Source: Hyphomonas sp. (GTDB taxonomy: Bacteria > Pseudomonadota > Alphaproteobacteria > Caulobacterales > Hyphomonadaceae). Taken from it: a DNA stretch of 64,000 nt. A program made the position numbers and the translations under genes. The DNA lies in NCBI GenBank assembly GCA_020638455.1, contig JACKIK010000002.1, positions 124,001 through 188,000 on the forward strand. Reading direction: 5' to 3'. Positions 1 to 8,711 of the stretch are shown here, in pieces. The notes below the pieces were generated by a model. The model had not been told where the DNA came from. It saw only the letters and a program-made list of their open reading frames with translations, and ran no database searches. Numbering within the stretch: position 1 is the stretch's first letter; every line of letters starts with the position of its first letter.

Positions 1-14
1 AAGGATATCCGGCC

Positions 15-590
15 TCAGCCTTGCTCGATGCCCATCTGTTCGGCGATCCACGCCCGCACCTCCTGCCAGTCACGGCGGACCGTCCGGTCGGACAGGCCGA
101 GCGCATCGGCCGTTTCCGTTTCCGTCATGCCGCTGAAATAGCGCGCATCGACAATCCGCATCCATCGCGGATTCGTCGCTTCGAGCTTCTTCAGCAGTTC
201 AGCGATTGCAACGATCTCTTCCGGCGTTTCGCCGAATTCCGGCAGAAGGCCCTCGGCTTCGTCGATCTCAAGGTGCACGGCCCCGCCGCCGCGCTTCTGC
301 GACAGCTTTCGGCGCGCATGATCGACAATGACGTGCCGCATCGCCAGCGTCGCGGCGCGGATGAAGTGCTCGCTTGAACGCCAGCCGGGCGAGCCGTCCA
401 GCTTGAGGTAGCTTTCATGCAGGATGTCGGATGTGCTCATCGTTGCGCCGAAACCTGCCCGCCGGCGTTTTGCTCGCGCGATCGTCACCAGCAGTTCGTA
501 GTGCTCGCTCACCATTCGGCCAGCGAGCTGTCGGTCTTCGTCCGAATAGTTGAGTGCGGCCGGGTCGTCCTGCCGTTCGTCTCCGGTCAT
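15..590 (-). CDS. ECF-type RNA polymerase sigma factor
   Basis: This 191-residue protein has the layout of the ECF-type sigma factor family (Sigma70_ECF, region 2 plus region 4). Residues about 20-95 form region 2, with TSDILHESYLKL and the following aromatic segment contacting core polymerase and the -10 element. Residues about 135-185 form region 4, where the run GMTETETADALGLSDRTVRR is a helix-turn-helix for -35 recognition. It reads away from the LuxR-type gene at 755, so the two share one control region. No anti-sigma factor is visible on the right; a partner could lie left of the window. The ATG at 590 has only a weak, distant purine-rich site. The class call is firm; the regulon is unknown. 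Confidence 0.9.
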   Translation of the reverse strand: MTGDERQDDPAALNYSDEDRQLAGRMVSEHYELLVTIARAKRRRAGFGATMSTSDILHESYLKLDGSPGWRSSEHFIRAATLAMRHVIVDHARRKLSQKRGGGAVHLEIDEAEGLLPEFGETPEEIVAIAELLKKLEATNPRWMRIVDARYFSGMTETETADALGLSDRTVRRDWQEVRAWIAEQMGIEQG

Positions 591-661
591 CGGTTTGGCC
601 CAGCTATCGCCTTCTTCGTCGCCTGATGCATGACAGCACTAGCATTCGGCGAAGAAAAATA

Positions 662-705
662 GAAATCGGGACCACTTTTCTTGTCCGGTTTCGTCGCCCG
701 ATTTC
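662..705. promoter_or_regulatory. Long-spaced inverted repeat between sigma factor and LuxR genes
   Basis: GAAATCGGG (662-670) is exactly inverted as CCCGATTTC (697-705), with a 26-base spacer. It sits in the only gap between the divergent sigma-factor and LuxR-type genes, so it could be a paired operator or an RNA hairpin in a leader. The match is seen directly; the function is inferred. Confidence 0.4.
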
Positions 706-754
706 GTGAGTCCCTGTGAGCAGCGCTGTCTGCTTGCAAAATGGGACCAGAGAA

Positions 755-1444
755 ATGGCCGGACAGGCAGAACCGCAAGAGACCGCAGGACAAATACGCA
801 GGACTCCGAATAATGGACGCCCGCGCAGCAATATTCGCCTGTCAAGCGCACCCGCAAGCCGCGCAATTTCACCATACGCAGAAATGCTCACGGGCGACCC
901 ATCGGCTGTTCTCCTCCTCTCGGCCGGGCGAATTATCCGTGGCCTGAATCCCGTGGCGCGCGAATTGTACGGGGTAAAGGCAGGAGACAGCCTCGGGTGC
1001 CTGCCATTCGAGGATCACAGTGTGCAAGCTCTGGCCGACGCGTGCGCGCGTGTCGCGGCTGGAGCAGACGAGGAATTCGTGCGTCTTGCCAGGCTGGATG
1101 ACGGTAGCCCTGTTGTCGGTTCGCTACGGGCGTTCCAGACCGCGGGAAAAGGGGAGGCACTCGCCCAGTTCCGCTGCAGCGATTTCGCATGGCCACAGCG
1201 TCTCAATGCAGTGCTCGAAACTGCCTTCGGCCTTACGCAGGCGGAAACCCGGATTGTCCAGTGCCTCGTCGAGGGGTGCAGCGTCAGCCGGATCGCAGAG
1301 ATGCGTGGCAGCTCACTGGCGACCGTGCGCACACAGATCCGCGCGATTTACGACAAGGCCGGAGCGCACAGTCAGGTCGAACTCATGCACCTGGCGATGG
1401 GGCTGGTCCTGACTTTCTCAAGGCCCTTATCTGTTCTGGCCTGA
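755..1444 (+). CDS. LuxR-type helix-turn-helix transcriptional regulator
   Basis: The C-terminal third is a LuxR/GerE helix-turn-helix: LTQAETRIVQCLVEG, then SRIAEMRGSSLATVRTQIRAIYDKAG, ending about 15 residues before the stop. The middle part resembles a PAS-like sensor (AVLLLSAGRIIRGLNPVARELYG). No receiver domain with a phosphorylatable Asp and no autoinducer domain is evident, so the signal is unknown. An in-frame GTG at 716 would add 13 residues; I use the ATG at 755 because the extra residues look unstructured. The nucleotidyltransferase gene starts 60 bases downstream on the same strand, so the pair may be co-transcribed and this protein may control the peptide-modification cluster. 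Confidence 0.82.
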   Translation: MAGQAEPQETAGQIRRTPNNGRPRSNIRLSSAPASRAISPYAEMLTGDPSAVLLLSAGRIIRGLNPVARELYGVKAGDSLGCLPFEDHSVQALADACARVAAGADEEFVRLARLDDGSPVVGSLRAFQTAGKGEALAQFRCSDFAWPQRLNAVLETAFGLTQAETRIVQCLVEGCSVSRIAEMRGSSLATVRTQIRAIYDKAGAHSQVELMHLAMGLVLTFSRPLSVLA

Positions 1445-1504
1445 AAAGGACCGCAGCTTGCAGGGAACCCGGAATCCCTGAGCCGCGCCCGGAACTGTGC
1501 CAGA

Positions 1505-2695
1505 ATGACAAGTCATACCCCGCCCGGAGACGCCTTCGACATGCCCGGCCTCTGGCCGACCGCCGACCAGCTCCTGCTGCTCAAAGCAGGTCTTCTCGGC
1601 AAGGACGAGGCTTGCGAGGCGATGCAGCTCTGGCTGGACGAGGCGGACCGGTCGAACGGCCTCGATGGCGCCTCCGTACGGTTGCTGTCGCTTGCCTATT
1701 CGAACCTGCAGCAATTCTGCTTTCAGGCACCTTTGATGAACCGGCTGGCGGCGACACATCGTGCCTCACGCCTGAAAGCCGCGTCGCTGTTTCACGACGC
1801 CGAAAAGCTTGCAGCGGCCCTGTCAGATGCGGGCATTCCGGTCATGGTGCTGAAGGGGCTGCACCTCGCCCAGGAATACTACCCGGACCCCGCCGCGCGC
1901 CCGATGAACGATCTCGACCTGGCCGTGCCGAAGGCGCATGCCGAAGCTGCAAACAGGGTCCTTGAGGGTCTCGGATACAGCCGCGACTTTGCGGACGAGG
2001 CATTCGAGAAGTGCGTTCGTTACCAGCACGCTCTGCCTTACGTTTCCGACAAGGGGGCCGATCTCGATCTGCACTTCCGGGTCCTCCTGCTGCGGGACGA
2101 TCCCACATGCGACGATGTCTTCTGGCAGCAGTCAGTTCCGTTCCGGCTGGGCAACACACCTGTCGTCGCCATGAACCCGACGCACCTCCTGTTTCACACG
2201 GTCGTGCACGGAATATGCTGGAACCCGATGCCGCCGCTCAGATGGATTGCCGATGCGATGATGGTATTGCGCAAGTCGGGCAACGAGATCGACTGGAACG
2301 AAATCGGAGACCTCGCCGTATCGCGCCAGGTCACCCATCGGGCACGGCTTGGCCTGCAATACCTGAACGCGTCGTTCCACGCGCCGGTTCCGGAAGGCCT
2401 GATCGAACGGCTGAAAACCTGCCCCGAGAGCCTGGTGGAGCGCGTCGAAAACGCCTGCATCATCTATAATACCGAACAGGACGACGTGCTCGGTATCTAC
2501 CGGCGCTGGTTCGGCGAACACACCCGCCGCTTCAGCGGCCGCAATCCGGTCCGGTTCCTCTACGAATTTGCGGATTATTTGAGGTTCCGCACCGAGCAGG
2601 TGCACACGTTCGCAGGGCTCGTGTGTTTCGTGGCGCTTGGCGTGTTCAAGTATGTCGGCCGAAAGGCCGGGTTTCCGGCCGAGCGGGCTAGCTGA
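1505..2695 (+). CDS. Nucleotidyltransferase family protein (NTP_transf_5 type)
   Basis: This 396-residue protein matches the uncharacterised nucleotidyltransferase family PF14907 from memory. It shows the conserved Lys-Gly of MVLKGLHLA (residues 117-118) and the acidic pair in MNDLDLAVP (D136, D138), which would bind metal and NTP. Members of this family are common in lasso-peptide and related clusters beside PqqD, HprK-like kinases and ABC exporters, exactly the genes found on the opposite strand here. The family substrate is not established. Its 3' end overlaps the GT2 gene end by 8 bases (convergent). A second, degenerate relative lies at 6946-8097, so this copy is probably the active one. 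Confidence 0.82.
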   Translation: MTSHTPPGDAFDMPGLWPTADQLLLLKAGLLGKDEACEAMQLWLDEADRSNGLDGASVRLLSLAYSNLQQFCFQAPLMNRLAATHRASRLKAASLFHDAEKLAAALSDAGIPVMVLKGLHLAQEYYPDPAARPMNDLDLAVPKAHAEAANRVLEGLGYSRDFADEAFEKCVRYQHALPYVSDKGADLDLHFRVLLLRDDPTCDDVFWQQSVPFRLGNTPVVAMNPTHLLFHTVVHGICWNPMPPLRWIADAMMVLRKSGNEIDWNEIGDLAVSRQVTHRARLGLQYLNASFHAPVPEGLIERLKTCPESLVERVENACIIYNTEQDDVLGIYRRWFGEHTRRFSGRNPVRFLYEFADYLRFRTEQVHTFAGLVCFVALGVFKYVGRKAGFPAERAS

Positions 2696-3359
2696 CCGGC
2701 CTGCGAAGCTTGTTGCGCAGCGATTTCAGGTACTGGCGTTGCATCTCCGCCTGCGACGTCACCATGTTGCTGCCATGTATGCGGCGGCGCAGGACCAGAT
2801 CCGGGATCTCCTTCTGGACATAGCCCGCCGACGAGAAGCGCGCGAAAAAGTCGATCATTTCGATCAGGCCGGCTGAAGGGTCGAAGCCGCCCAGCGTGTC
2901 GAACACCGGGCGCCGGATCAGCACGCTGCCGGCCAGCCGGGCCGGCTGCACGCCGGGCGGGCATTCGAATGCGCCGGCCTTGTCCGCCGGGATGTCCGGG
3001 CTGACGAATTGTTCGACGCCGCCGAAAATTGCGTCCACGGAAGGGTCTGCATCCAAAGTGTCGGCGCGGCGCTGCAGGCTGTCCGCGGGCCACAGGTCAT
3101 CATCGTCCAGGAACGCGAGATGCGTGCCGGTTGCGGCTGCCGCACCGGTATTCCGCGCCACGGCACAGCCGCTGTTCGCCTGCTCGATCACCTTCACGCG
3201 ATCCCCGTATCGGTGCGCGACGGCAACGCTTTCGTCCGTAGATCCGTCATCGACCACGATGACTTCGTGCGGCTGAAGCGTCTGGGAAAAAACGCTCTCG
3301 ATGGCCTCGGCGAGATACGCTTCGCGATTGTGGCTCGTGATGACGACGCTGACCTTCAT
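2688..3359 (-). CDS. GT2-family glycosyltransferase
   Basis: The protein begins directly with the GT-A strand MKVSVVITSHNREAYLAEAI, followed by the nucleotide-sugar motif VIVVDDGST and the metal-binding acidic run LAFLDDDDLWP. This is a soluble GT2 enzyme that would transfer a sugar from an NDP-sugar; no membrane segment is visible. I chose the ATG at 3359 because the fold starts there. An ATG at 3413 would add 18 residues and overlap the upstream stop by 4 bases. The C-terminal tail (HGSNMVTSQAEMQRQYLKSL) resembles the end of the GT2 half of the upstream fusion (HETNMTKGQ), suggesting duplication. It is the last gene of the PqqD operon; the acceptor is unknown. Confidence 0.85.
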   Translation of the reverse strand: MKVSVVITSHNREAYLAEAIESVFSQTLQPHEVIVVDDGSTDESVAVAHRYGDRVKVIEQANSGCAVARNTGAAAATGTHLAFLDDDDLWPADSLQRRADTLDADPSVDAIFGGVEQFVSPDIPADKAGAFECPPGVQPARLAGSVLIRRPVFDTLGGFDPSAGLIEMIDFFARFSSAGYVQKEIPDLVLRRRIHGSNMVTSQAEMQRQYLKSLRNKLRRPVS

Positions 3360-3409
3360 GGCGATGGCTTTTCCTCTATTGTTGGACGCGGCTGGGCGAC
3401 GCGGCGGCG

Positions 3410-5215
3410 TCATCCCGCACTCTGTTCCTGCCGTCTCAGTTCAAGCTGCTTGCGGAAAAGCCGCAGCGGATTGAGGGCGGCCTGGGACTGGCCCTTTGTC
3501 ATGTTGGTTTCATGACGGCGGACTTGAAGCGTCACGTGTGGAACACGTTTCACCTTCAGTTTGGCGGCGTCCGCGCGGACAAACCAGTCCGTGTCCTCGG
3601 CGAAGGTCAGGAACTCGTCGAACAGGCCAACCCGCTCGAACGCGGACTTCCGGTAAAGCGCCGCTCCGATATAGTTCGGAAAGGATTCTTCCGGATTGCC
3701 GATCGGCTCGAACGGCGCATCCTCATTGGCGCGCTTGCTCAACTGGGCATAGCCGCGGACCACATCGAGTTCCGGATGGTCCTGCAGCTCGCCGGTGAGC
3801 AGGTCGAGCCGCTCGGCAGGCCAGAGGTCGTCCACGTCCAGGAATGCGACCAGCGATCCGGATGCATCGCGGACGCCGCGGTTCCGTGCTGCCGACGGCC
3901 CCTGGTTGGGCTGGCGGAAAAAGCGAACGTCGACGGGCAGGGCAGAAACCGCAGCGTCGATGTCATCCGTCGAACCATCGTCCACGACAATGATTTCGAG
4001 GTTCGGGTAATTCTGGAGCAGGATTGACTCGATTGCGTCCTTCAGGAAATGCGCGCCGTTGTAGACGGGCACCACCACCGAGATCAGCGGCAGGTCGCTC
4101 GTCTCGCCGGCGGCACCGCCTTCCTTGCTCATTGCCCAGAGCTCGTCCTCGGTACGCTCCAGCAGGCGCTCGATGGCATCGGGCACCTGTTCAATCGGGC
4201 CGAGGTGCATGCGAAAACCGGGGCGCGCTGCAACCAGCCGCGTGACGAAATCGATAGTCCGGTTGCCGGCATGCGGAAGCTGCGACAGCGTTGTGAATGC
4301 GGCAGCAGACCGGAGCTCTGCTGCGGCGATCGGCTCGAACACCGTTTCGTCACCGCCGCCGAAGGCAGGGGTTACGATGGCGCTGATCGGCAATCCGGAC
4401 GCCAGCTGTCCCGCGCGTTCGGGAAAAAGGGAGATCACGGCCTTGTCGCCGGGTTTGGGCGGCTGGCGGATCAACGCGGCGAGGTTCGGGAAGCGGTCTG
4501 TCTTGTCGGCTTCCAGCTTGGCCGTATTGTACAGGCTGTGCGCCCGCGGAATGTCGTCCTGCGTCACGATGAGGTAATCGTCCGCGGCGTACAGCATGCC
4601 GCGTTCGAGGCACGCAATTGCGCTGGTCGACTTGCCCACGCCGCCCTTGCCGGTGATCAGGACGGCCCGGTCATTGTAGCCGACACAGGCAGCGTGGATC
4701 AGTTGCGCCCCGCGCGTCTCCATCCACCAGTGGAAGATCGTGCGGAACGGCGACCCGATCGTCCAGTAAGGCAGGTCGCTGGGCCGGTTGACCCAGAACA
4801 CCGCTTCACCCGTGTCGGTGTCCATGACGTTCACGGTGCTTTCGATCCAGTGGAAGGCGCTGCGATAACGCTCGCTGTTGAAGCTCCAGAGGTCGCCCCG
4901 GTCCGTCAGGCAGTCCTGCGCCACCGGCATGTCCGCGATTGCGACGCCGGTCGATGCAGTGTCGAACGCGTGCAGCACAAGCTCAGGCTCAACGTCATCT
5001 TCAATGAGGAGGTGCGCGATGGCGGGCAGCAGCAGTTCAGTCAGGCTCTGACCCGCGAACCTGATTTCCATCACGCCGCCGGCCACGCGCAGCCTGAAGG
5101 CGGAAACACCCAGGACGGCCTGCGCCTCGATCGCGCGGCCACGGCACGCTTCGAAGAACGCAGCCTGGTCGCTTTCCGGGCGGTTTGGAATGTCTTCTAT
5201 CTGAATATTCGGCAT
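3410..5215 (-). CDS. HPr-kinase-like domain fused to GT2 glycosyltransferase
   Basis: This 601-residue protein joins two enzyme types. Residues about 1-360 resemble the HprK-like kinases of lasso-peptide clusters, with LIHAACVG before the Walker A motif GKGGVGKST (about 189-197), then AADDYLIV and VISLFPERAG. Residues about 376-590 are a GT-A glycosyltransferase: LISVVVPVYNGAHFLKDAI, IIVVDDGSTDD, LVAFLDVDDLWP. Stand-alone kinases of this type phosphorylate the peptide product in some lasso systems; here phosphorylation and glycosylation would be physically coupled, which is inference. It lies 27 bases after the ABC exporter gene on the same strand. The reading frame is uninterrupted across the junction, so the fusion is not a frameshift artefact of the frame itself. 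Confidence 0.83.
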   Translation of the reverse strand: MPNIQIEDIPNRPESDQAAFFEACRGRAIEAQAVLGVSAFRLRVAGGVMEIRFAGQSLTELLLPAIAHLLIEDDVEPELVLHAFDTASTGVAIADMPVAQDCLTDRGDLWSFNSERYRSAFHWIESTVNVMDTDTGEAVFWVNRPSDLPYWTIGSPFRTIFHWWMETRGAQLIHAACVGYNDRAVLITGKGGVGKSTSAIACLERGMLYAADDYLIVTQDDIPRAHSLYNTAKLEADKTDRFPNLAALIRQPPKPGDKAVISLFPERAGQLASGLPISAIVTPAFGGGDETVFEPIAAAELRSAAAFTTLSQLPHAGNRTIDFVTRLVAARPGFRMHLGPIEQVPDAIERLLERTEDELWAMSKEGGAAGETSDLPLISVVVPVYNGAHFLKDAIESILLQNYPNLEIIVVDDGSTDDIDAAVSALPVDVRFFRQPNQGPSAARNRGVRDASGSLVAFLDVDDLWPAERLDLLTGELQDHPELDVVRGYAQLSKRANEDAPFEPIGNPEESFPNYIGAALYRKSAFERVGLFDEFLTFAEDTDWFVRADAAKLKVKRVPHVTLQVRRHETNMTKGQSQAALNPLRLFRKQLELRRQEQSAG

Positions 5216-5242
5216 GGGGCTGGCTCCGGCTGAGAGGCCGCA

Positions 5243-6949
5243 TCACTGCGTGATGGCGGGGGCAGGTTCAAGTACACCGGCGACAAGGCGCAGAACCTGG
5301 TCCGCATGCGCGATAGCTTGCGGATCATGACTGATGAGAAGGATGCCCGGCGGCGTTACGTCACCGAGGATCGACGAGAAGAGGCGCTGGATATTGTGCG
5401 CATCAAGATGGTTTGTCGGCTCGTCCAGAACGAGGAGCCGCGGCCGGCGCACAAGTGCGCGCGCGATCGCTATTCGCTGGCGCTGGCCGCCGGATACTAG
5501 GACACCCTGGTCGCCGATTGCCGAGTCGAGGCCGTCGGGCAGCGATGCGATGAAGTCAGTGATGCCCGCGAGTTCCACGGCGTGTTCAATGTCGCTTTCG
5601 CTCGCGCCGGGCGTGCCGTAGACGATATTGCTGCGGATCGAGCCCGAGAACAGGACCGGGTTCTGCGGCACGATTCCGATCTGCCGGCGCAGGTCCGTCA
5701 TGTCGATCGCTTCATAGGGGTGTCCGTCGCAATCGACTCTGCCGCTTGTCGGGCGCTCCATGCCGAGCACGATGTTCAGCAGCGTGGACTTGCCGGCGCC
5801 GTTCGGCCCGATAATTGCGGTCACGCCATGCGTCGGGATTTCGAGCGATATGGCGTTCAGGACAGGGCGGCTGTCATAAGCGAATGACACGTCGCGCAGG
5901 GCGATGCGGTTGCGCAGCTGCACATGTTCCGTGCCCGAATAGGATCGTTCGCTTGCGCGCCCGACAAGTTCATACATGCGGCTGAGGGATTCATTGCCAT
6001 TGAGCAATGTCGGAACCGCGCCGAGCAGGCCGACTGCAGCGCCCTGCAACACCTGCAGGGCCGCAAGGAAGGCAATCAGGTCACCGAGCGAGCGCTGGTG
6101 CGCAATCACCGTCCAGCCGCCTCCGACGATTACCACAACAACGGCCGTCGCCGTGATCAGGGACTGAGTCTGGGTATGCAGGAGCTGCGCAAAGAACCTT
6201 GCGCGCTGGCTGTCGGCGAGGTCTTCGGCGACGTCTTCCTGGCGCGCGAGCTCGAACGTGTCGGCGCCCTGCATGCGCACCAGGTCGACATGGCGCACGA
6301 AGAAGATCGTCGCGGAACAGAACCGGTCGAATTCATGCTGGAACCGCTGGAAGGTCGCCTTCACGCGTCGGCCGGCATACTGGTTTGCAACAAGCAGCAG
6401 AGGTGCCAGCGCGGCGACGATAATCGACAGGCGCCAGTCGAGGTAGAGGACGAACCCGGCGACCAGCAATCCGGTCGGGATCGCCGGCAGGATCTGTCCC
6501 GCCATCGCCATCGCCATATTGTCGGCGCGCTCCGTATCGTGAATGATGCGGGACTGCACCGTTGAAGGATCGGACTTGTTGTGAACCGACCGCTCGAAAT
6601 CGAGCAGCCTGCGGAATATCATCAGCCGGTAGGACTTGACCGCCGCCTGCACCACCGAAACGGCCAGGGTCCGTGAAACGAAATTGACCGCGATAAAGGC
6701 GACGCGCAGGCCGAGGATCGCCGCGCCGATCAGGAACAGCATGGTCACGTCGCCTGCCGGCACCGCGCCATTCAGCGCATGGCGGACAAGTACGGGCGTC
6801 GCGAGTGCCAGCAGCGAAGCGACAACGCACAGGGCGATGTAAATGGCAATCGCGCCGCCATACGGCTTCAGGTGAGCGCCAAAGAGCGCCCAGGCCTTCC
6901 AGTCGATCCACTTGGACCTGGATGCGGTGGCGACCCGGGATGCCATCAC
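5243..6949 (-). CDS. ABC exporter, fused permease and ATPase
   Basis: A 568-residue half-transporter with about six N-terminal membrane segments (residues 30-310) followed by an ATP-binding domain. Walker A is GPNGAGKST, the signature is LVSGGQRQR, Walker B is LLVLDEPTNHLD and the switch His is in LLISHDP. There is no N-terminal C39 peptidase domain, so any leader removal would need another enzyme. It would act as a homodimer exporting a lipid-linked or peptide product across the inner membrane. The start overlaps the preceding gene by 4 bases (ATGA), implying translational coupling within the PqqD operon. Confidence 0.92.
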   Translation of the reverse strand: MMASRVATASRSKWIDWKAWALFGAHLKPYGGAIAIYIALCVVASLLALATPVLVRHALNGAVPAGDVTMLFLIGAAILGLRVAFIAVNFVSRTLAVSVVQAAVKSYRLMIFRRLLDFERSVHNKSDPSTVQSRIIHDTERADNMAMAMAGQILPAIPTGLLVAGFVLYLDWRLSIIVAALAPLLLVANQYAGRRVKATFQRFQHEFDRFCSATIFFVRHVDLVRMQGADTFELARQEDVAEDLADSQRARFFAQLLHTQTQSLITATAVVVVIVGGGWTVIAHQRSLGDLIAFLAALQVLQGAAVGLLGAVPTLLNGNESLSRMYELVGRASERSYSGTEHVQLRNRIALRDVSFAYDSRPVLNAISLEIPTHGVTAIIGPNGAGKSTLLNIVLGMERPTSGRVDCDGHPYEAIDMTDLRRQIGIVPQNPVLFSGSIRSNIVYGTPGASESDIEHAVELAGITDFIASLPDGLDSAIGDQGVLVSGGQRQRIAIARALVRRPRLLVLDEPTNHLDAHNIQRLFSSILGDVTPPGILLISHDPQAIAHADQVLRLVAGVLEPAPAITQ

Positions 6950-8097
6950 GGCTCTCCCCGCTTCGATAGTGTGTGGATCAGGCCCAGGCCGGGCGGGCTG
7001 GCCTGCTCAGCCGGGGCCGTGTTCCCGGAACCGCTTCGCAACAGGGCGAGGCGCATGCGAACATAGGCGGCCAGTCCGTAGGGAATTCCGGCAATCACAG
7101 GCAGGCCCGCAGACCGGGTCCTGCCGAGGATGTAAGCGGCGAGCCGCGCGAAGGCCGGCGGACGTTGGCCGGCATCGCCGATCCTGCCGACCCGTTCCTC
7201 GGCGCGTTCCAGCCAGCTTGCCGGCGCGCGCTCGAGTTCATGAATCGCATAACCCGTCGGCAGGCCGCAGACGAGATCGTCGAGCCGGCGAAGGGCTGCG
7301 AGCGTGCGGCGTGTCGCGCGAAGCTCGCGCGCCCGCAGGACCAGTCGGTCCCAGTCGATCTGGTCCGTAGCCGATCGGAGGAATTCGACCGCACAGACCC
7401 ACCGCATCGGCTCGGTCTCATGTTCCCGCACAGGGCGCGTCAGCAGGTCGATCAGCGCATCCTCTGCATCCGGAAGGAACACCTTTGCCGGCCCGAGGCT
7501 GGACTCGTACGCGCGGTTCCAGATCGCCGCATCGGCGGCCTCGGATGTCACACCTTCCATCACCTGCCAGCGCAGGCGAAGGTGCTGGCGGCCCGGACCG
7601 TGCAGCCACAGTGAGGTCCGCGGCAGCGCGCCTGGAGGCGTCACGACGCGCCAGCCATTGTCTTTCAGTGCGGAAAGCGCCTTGCCGGACTGGCCAGCCG
7701 GTACGACCAGTTCCAGCGCATCGCCATACCATGACTGCCGGGCCGTCGCGCCGTCCGCAAGGCCCGTGCACGTGGCATCGAGCTGCGCCGGCACGGCATG
7801 CGCATTCATCAGTGCGCACACCTCTGAGAGGGCGTCCTGTTTCAGGCGGAGCCGCGTCCAGTTCTGCTTGCAGATCCCCCTCAGCCGGCCGGTGAAGTCA
7901 TCTTCGATGGCCTGCTTCGAAAGCCGTGCATAAAGGGCCGGCAGGCAGGCGAAGGCGGCCTGTCCGATTTCATGGTCAAGATCGACGCATTTGCGCCACA
8001 GATTATAGGCGCGCGGCGAACAGCGGGGGTCGCCGAACGCCGCGTTGAACAGGAGTGCGAGATGCTCGTCTCCCTTGTTCAGTCCGTTTGCCGTCAC
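6946..8097 (-). CDS. Degenerate nucleotidyltransferase-like protein
   Basis: At 383 residues this is the size and shape of the NTP_transf_5 family and aligns with the gene at 1505. The key residues differ: the segment PAQLDATCTGLADG stands where the relative has VMVLKGLHLAQEY, so Lys-Gly becomes Asp-Ala, and YGDALELVVP stands where the relative has MNDLDLAVP, so the Asp pair becomes Ala127 and Glu129. It is therefore probably a non-catalytic partner, possibly for substrate binding or regulating the intact copy. The start overlaps the pqqD-like stop by 4 bases and the end overlaps the ABC gene by 4 bases. The family link is my own alignment by eye. Confidence 0.6.
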   Translation of the reverse strand: MTANGLNKGDEHLALLFNAAFGDPRCSPRAYNLWRKCVDLDHEIGQAAFACLPALYARLSKQAIEDDFTGRLRGICKQNWTRLRLKQDALSEVCALMNAHAVPAQLDATCTGLADGATARQSWYGDALELVVPAGQSGKALSALKDNGWRVVTPPGALPRTSLWLHGPGRQHLRLRWQVMEGVTSEAADAAIWNRAYESSLGPAKVFLPDAEDALIDLLTRPVREHETEPMRWVCAVEFLRSATDQIDWDRLVLRARELRATRRTLAALRRLDDLVCGLPTGYAIHELERAPASWLERAEERVGRIGDAGQRPPAFARLAAYILGRTRSAGLPVIAGIPYGLAAYVRMRLALLRSGSGNTAPAEQASPPGLGLIHTLSKRGEP

Positions 8098-8573
8098 GCG
8101 TTCCCTCTGCCGGACGGCGGACCGCCGGCCGGCTTGGTCAGGCCGTCGGGCGACTGCGCAAGCGGCCAGCCGGACTCCGCGACATCGTGGATGGGGTCCA
8201 GCAGCAACAGGTCCTGCATGTCCTCATATACAACCAGCTTCGGCTTGGAATACGTCCCCGCCGGGAAGTCCCCGTCGGTAACGGCCTTTGCCGTCGTTTC
8301 GCCTTCGGACAGCATGATCAGCTGTTCGCGCACGAGCTGGCAGATGAACTCGTTCACATCGTTCAGCGCGACGTCCCTGGATATCCCGTAGAAGCGGGCC
8401 AGTTCGTCAGCAATGCTTCCCACTGGGCAGTTGTTGGCGAGGTGCGTCCAGATCAGGGCTCCGGAATCAGTCGAGCTGAAATATTTCCCGGAAGCCAGGT
8501 TCATCATGATGGCTTCGCCGTCGACGACTTCACCCGAAGCCTTCGGAGCGACGCGAAAGTGAGCGTTTACCAT
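8094..8573 (-). CDS. PqqD-like RRE protein with lasso-leader-like C-terminal tail
   Basis: Residues 1-92 form a PqqD-type fold (RiPP recognition element): VVDGEAIMMNLASGKYFSSTDSGALIW and the winged-helix part ending LVREQLIMLSE. PqqD-family proteins hold a precursor leader peptide for modifying enzymes. The protein is 159 residues instead of about 90: after a short linker it carries YSKPKLVVYEDMQDLLLLD (108-126) and IHDVAESGWP. The YxxPxL pattern is the one recognised in lasso precursors, so the tail may be a built-in ligand or a precursor-like segment. It is the first gene of a five-gene operon (PqqD, NTase-like, ABC, kinase-GT2, GT2). RRE assignment is firm; the tail role is inference. Confidence 0.85.
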   Translation of the reverse strand: MVNAHFRVAPKASGEVVDGEAIMMNLASGKYFSSTDSGALIWTHLANNCPVGSIADELARFYGISRDVALNDVNEFICQLVREQLIMLSEGETTAKAVTDGDFPAGTYSKPKLVVYEDMQDLLLLDPIHDVAESGWPLAQSPDGLTKPAGGPPSGRGNA

Positions 8574-8711
8574 AGTTTCTTCCGTTTCCTCTGAATTCTG
8601 GCACTGAACATGCAGATTTCAGGCCAGCGGCGGTCTGCCGGGAAACAACAGAATTTGCGTGGCATTCCTGCCCGGACGCAGGGCAGGCGCGCACCAGCCG
8701 GGAGACTGTCC

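Noticed and set aside
4049..5233. Long plus-strand open frame of 394 codons opposite the kinase-GT2 fusion
   Set aside because: Pure antisense shadow of a high-GC gene: no motif, no ribosome site, composition rich in Arg, Gly and His.
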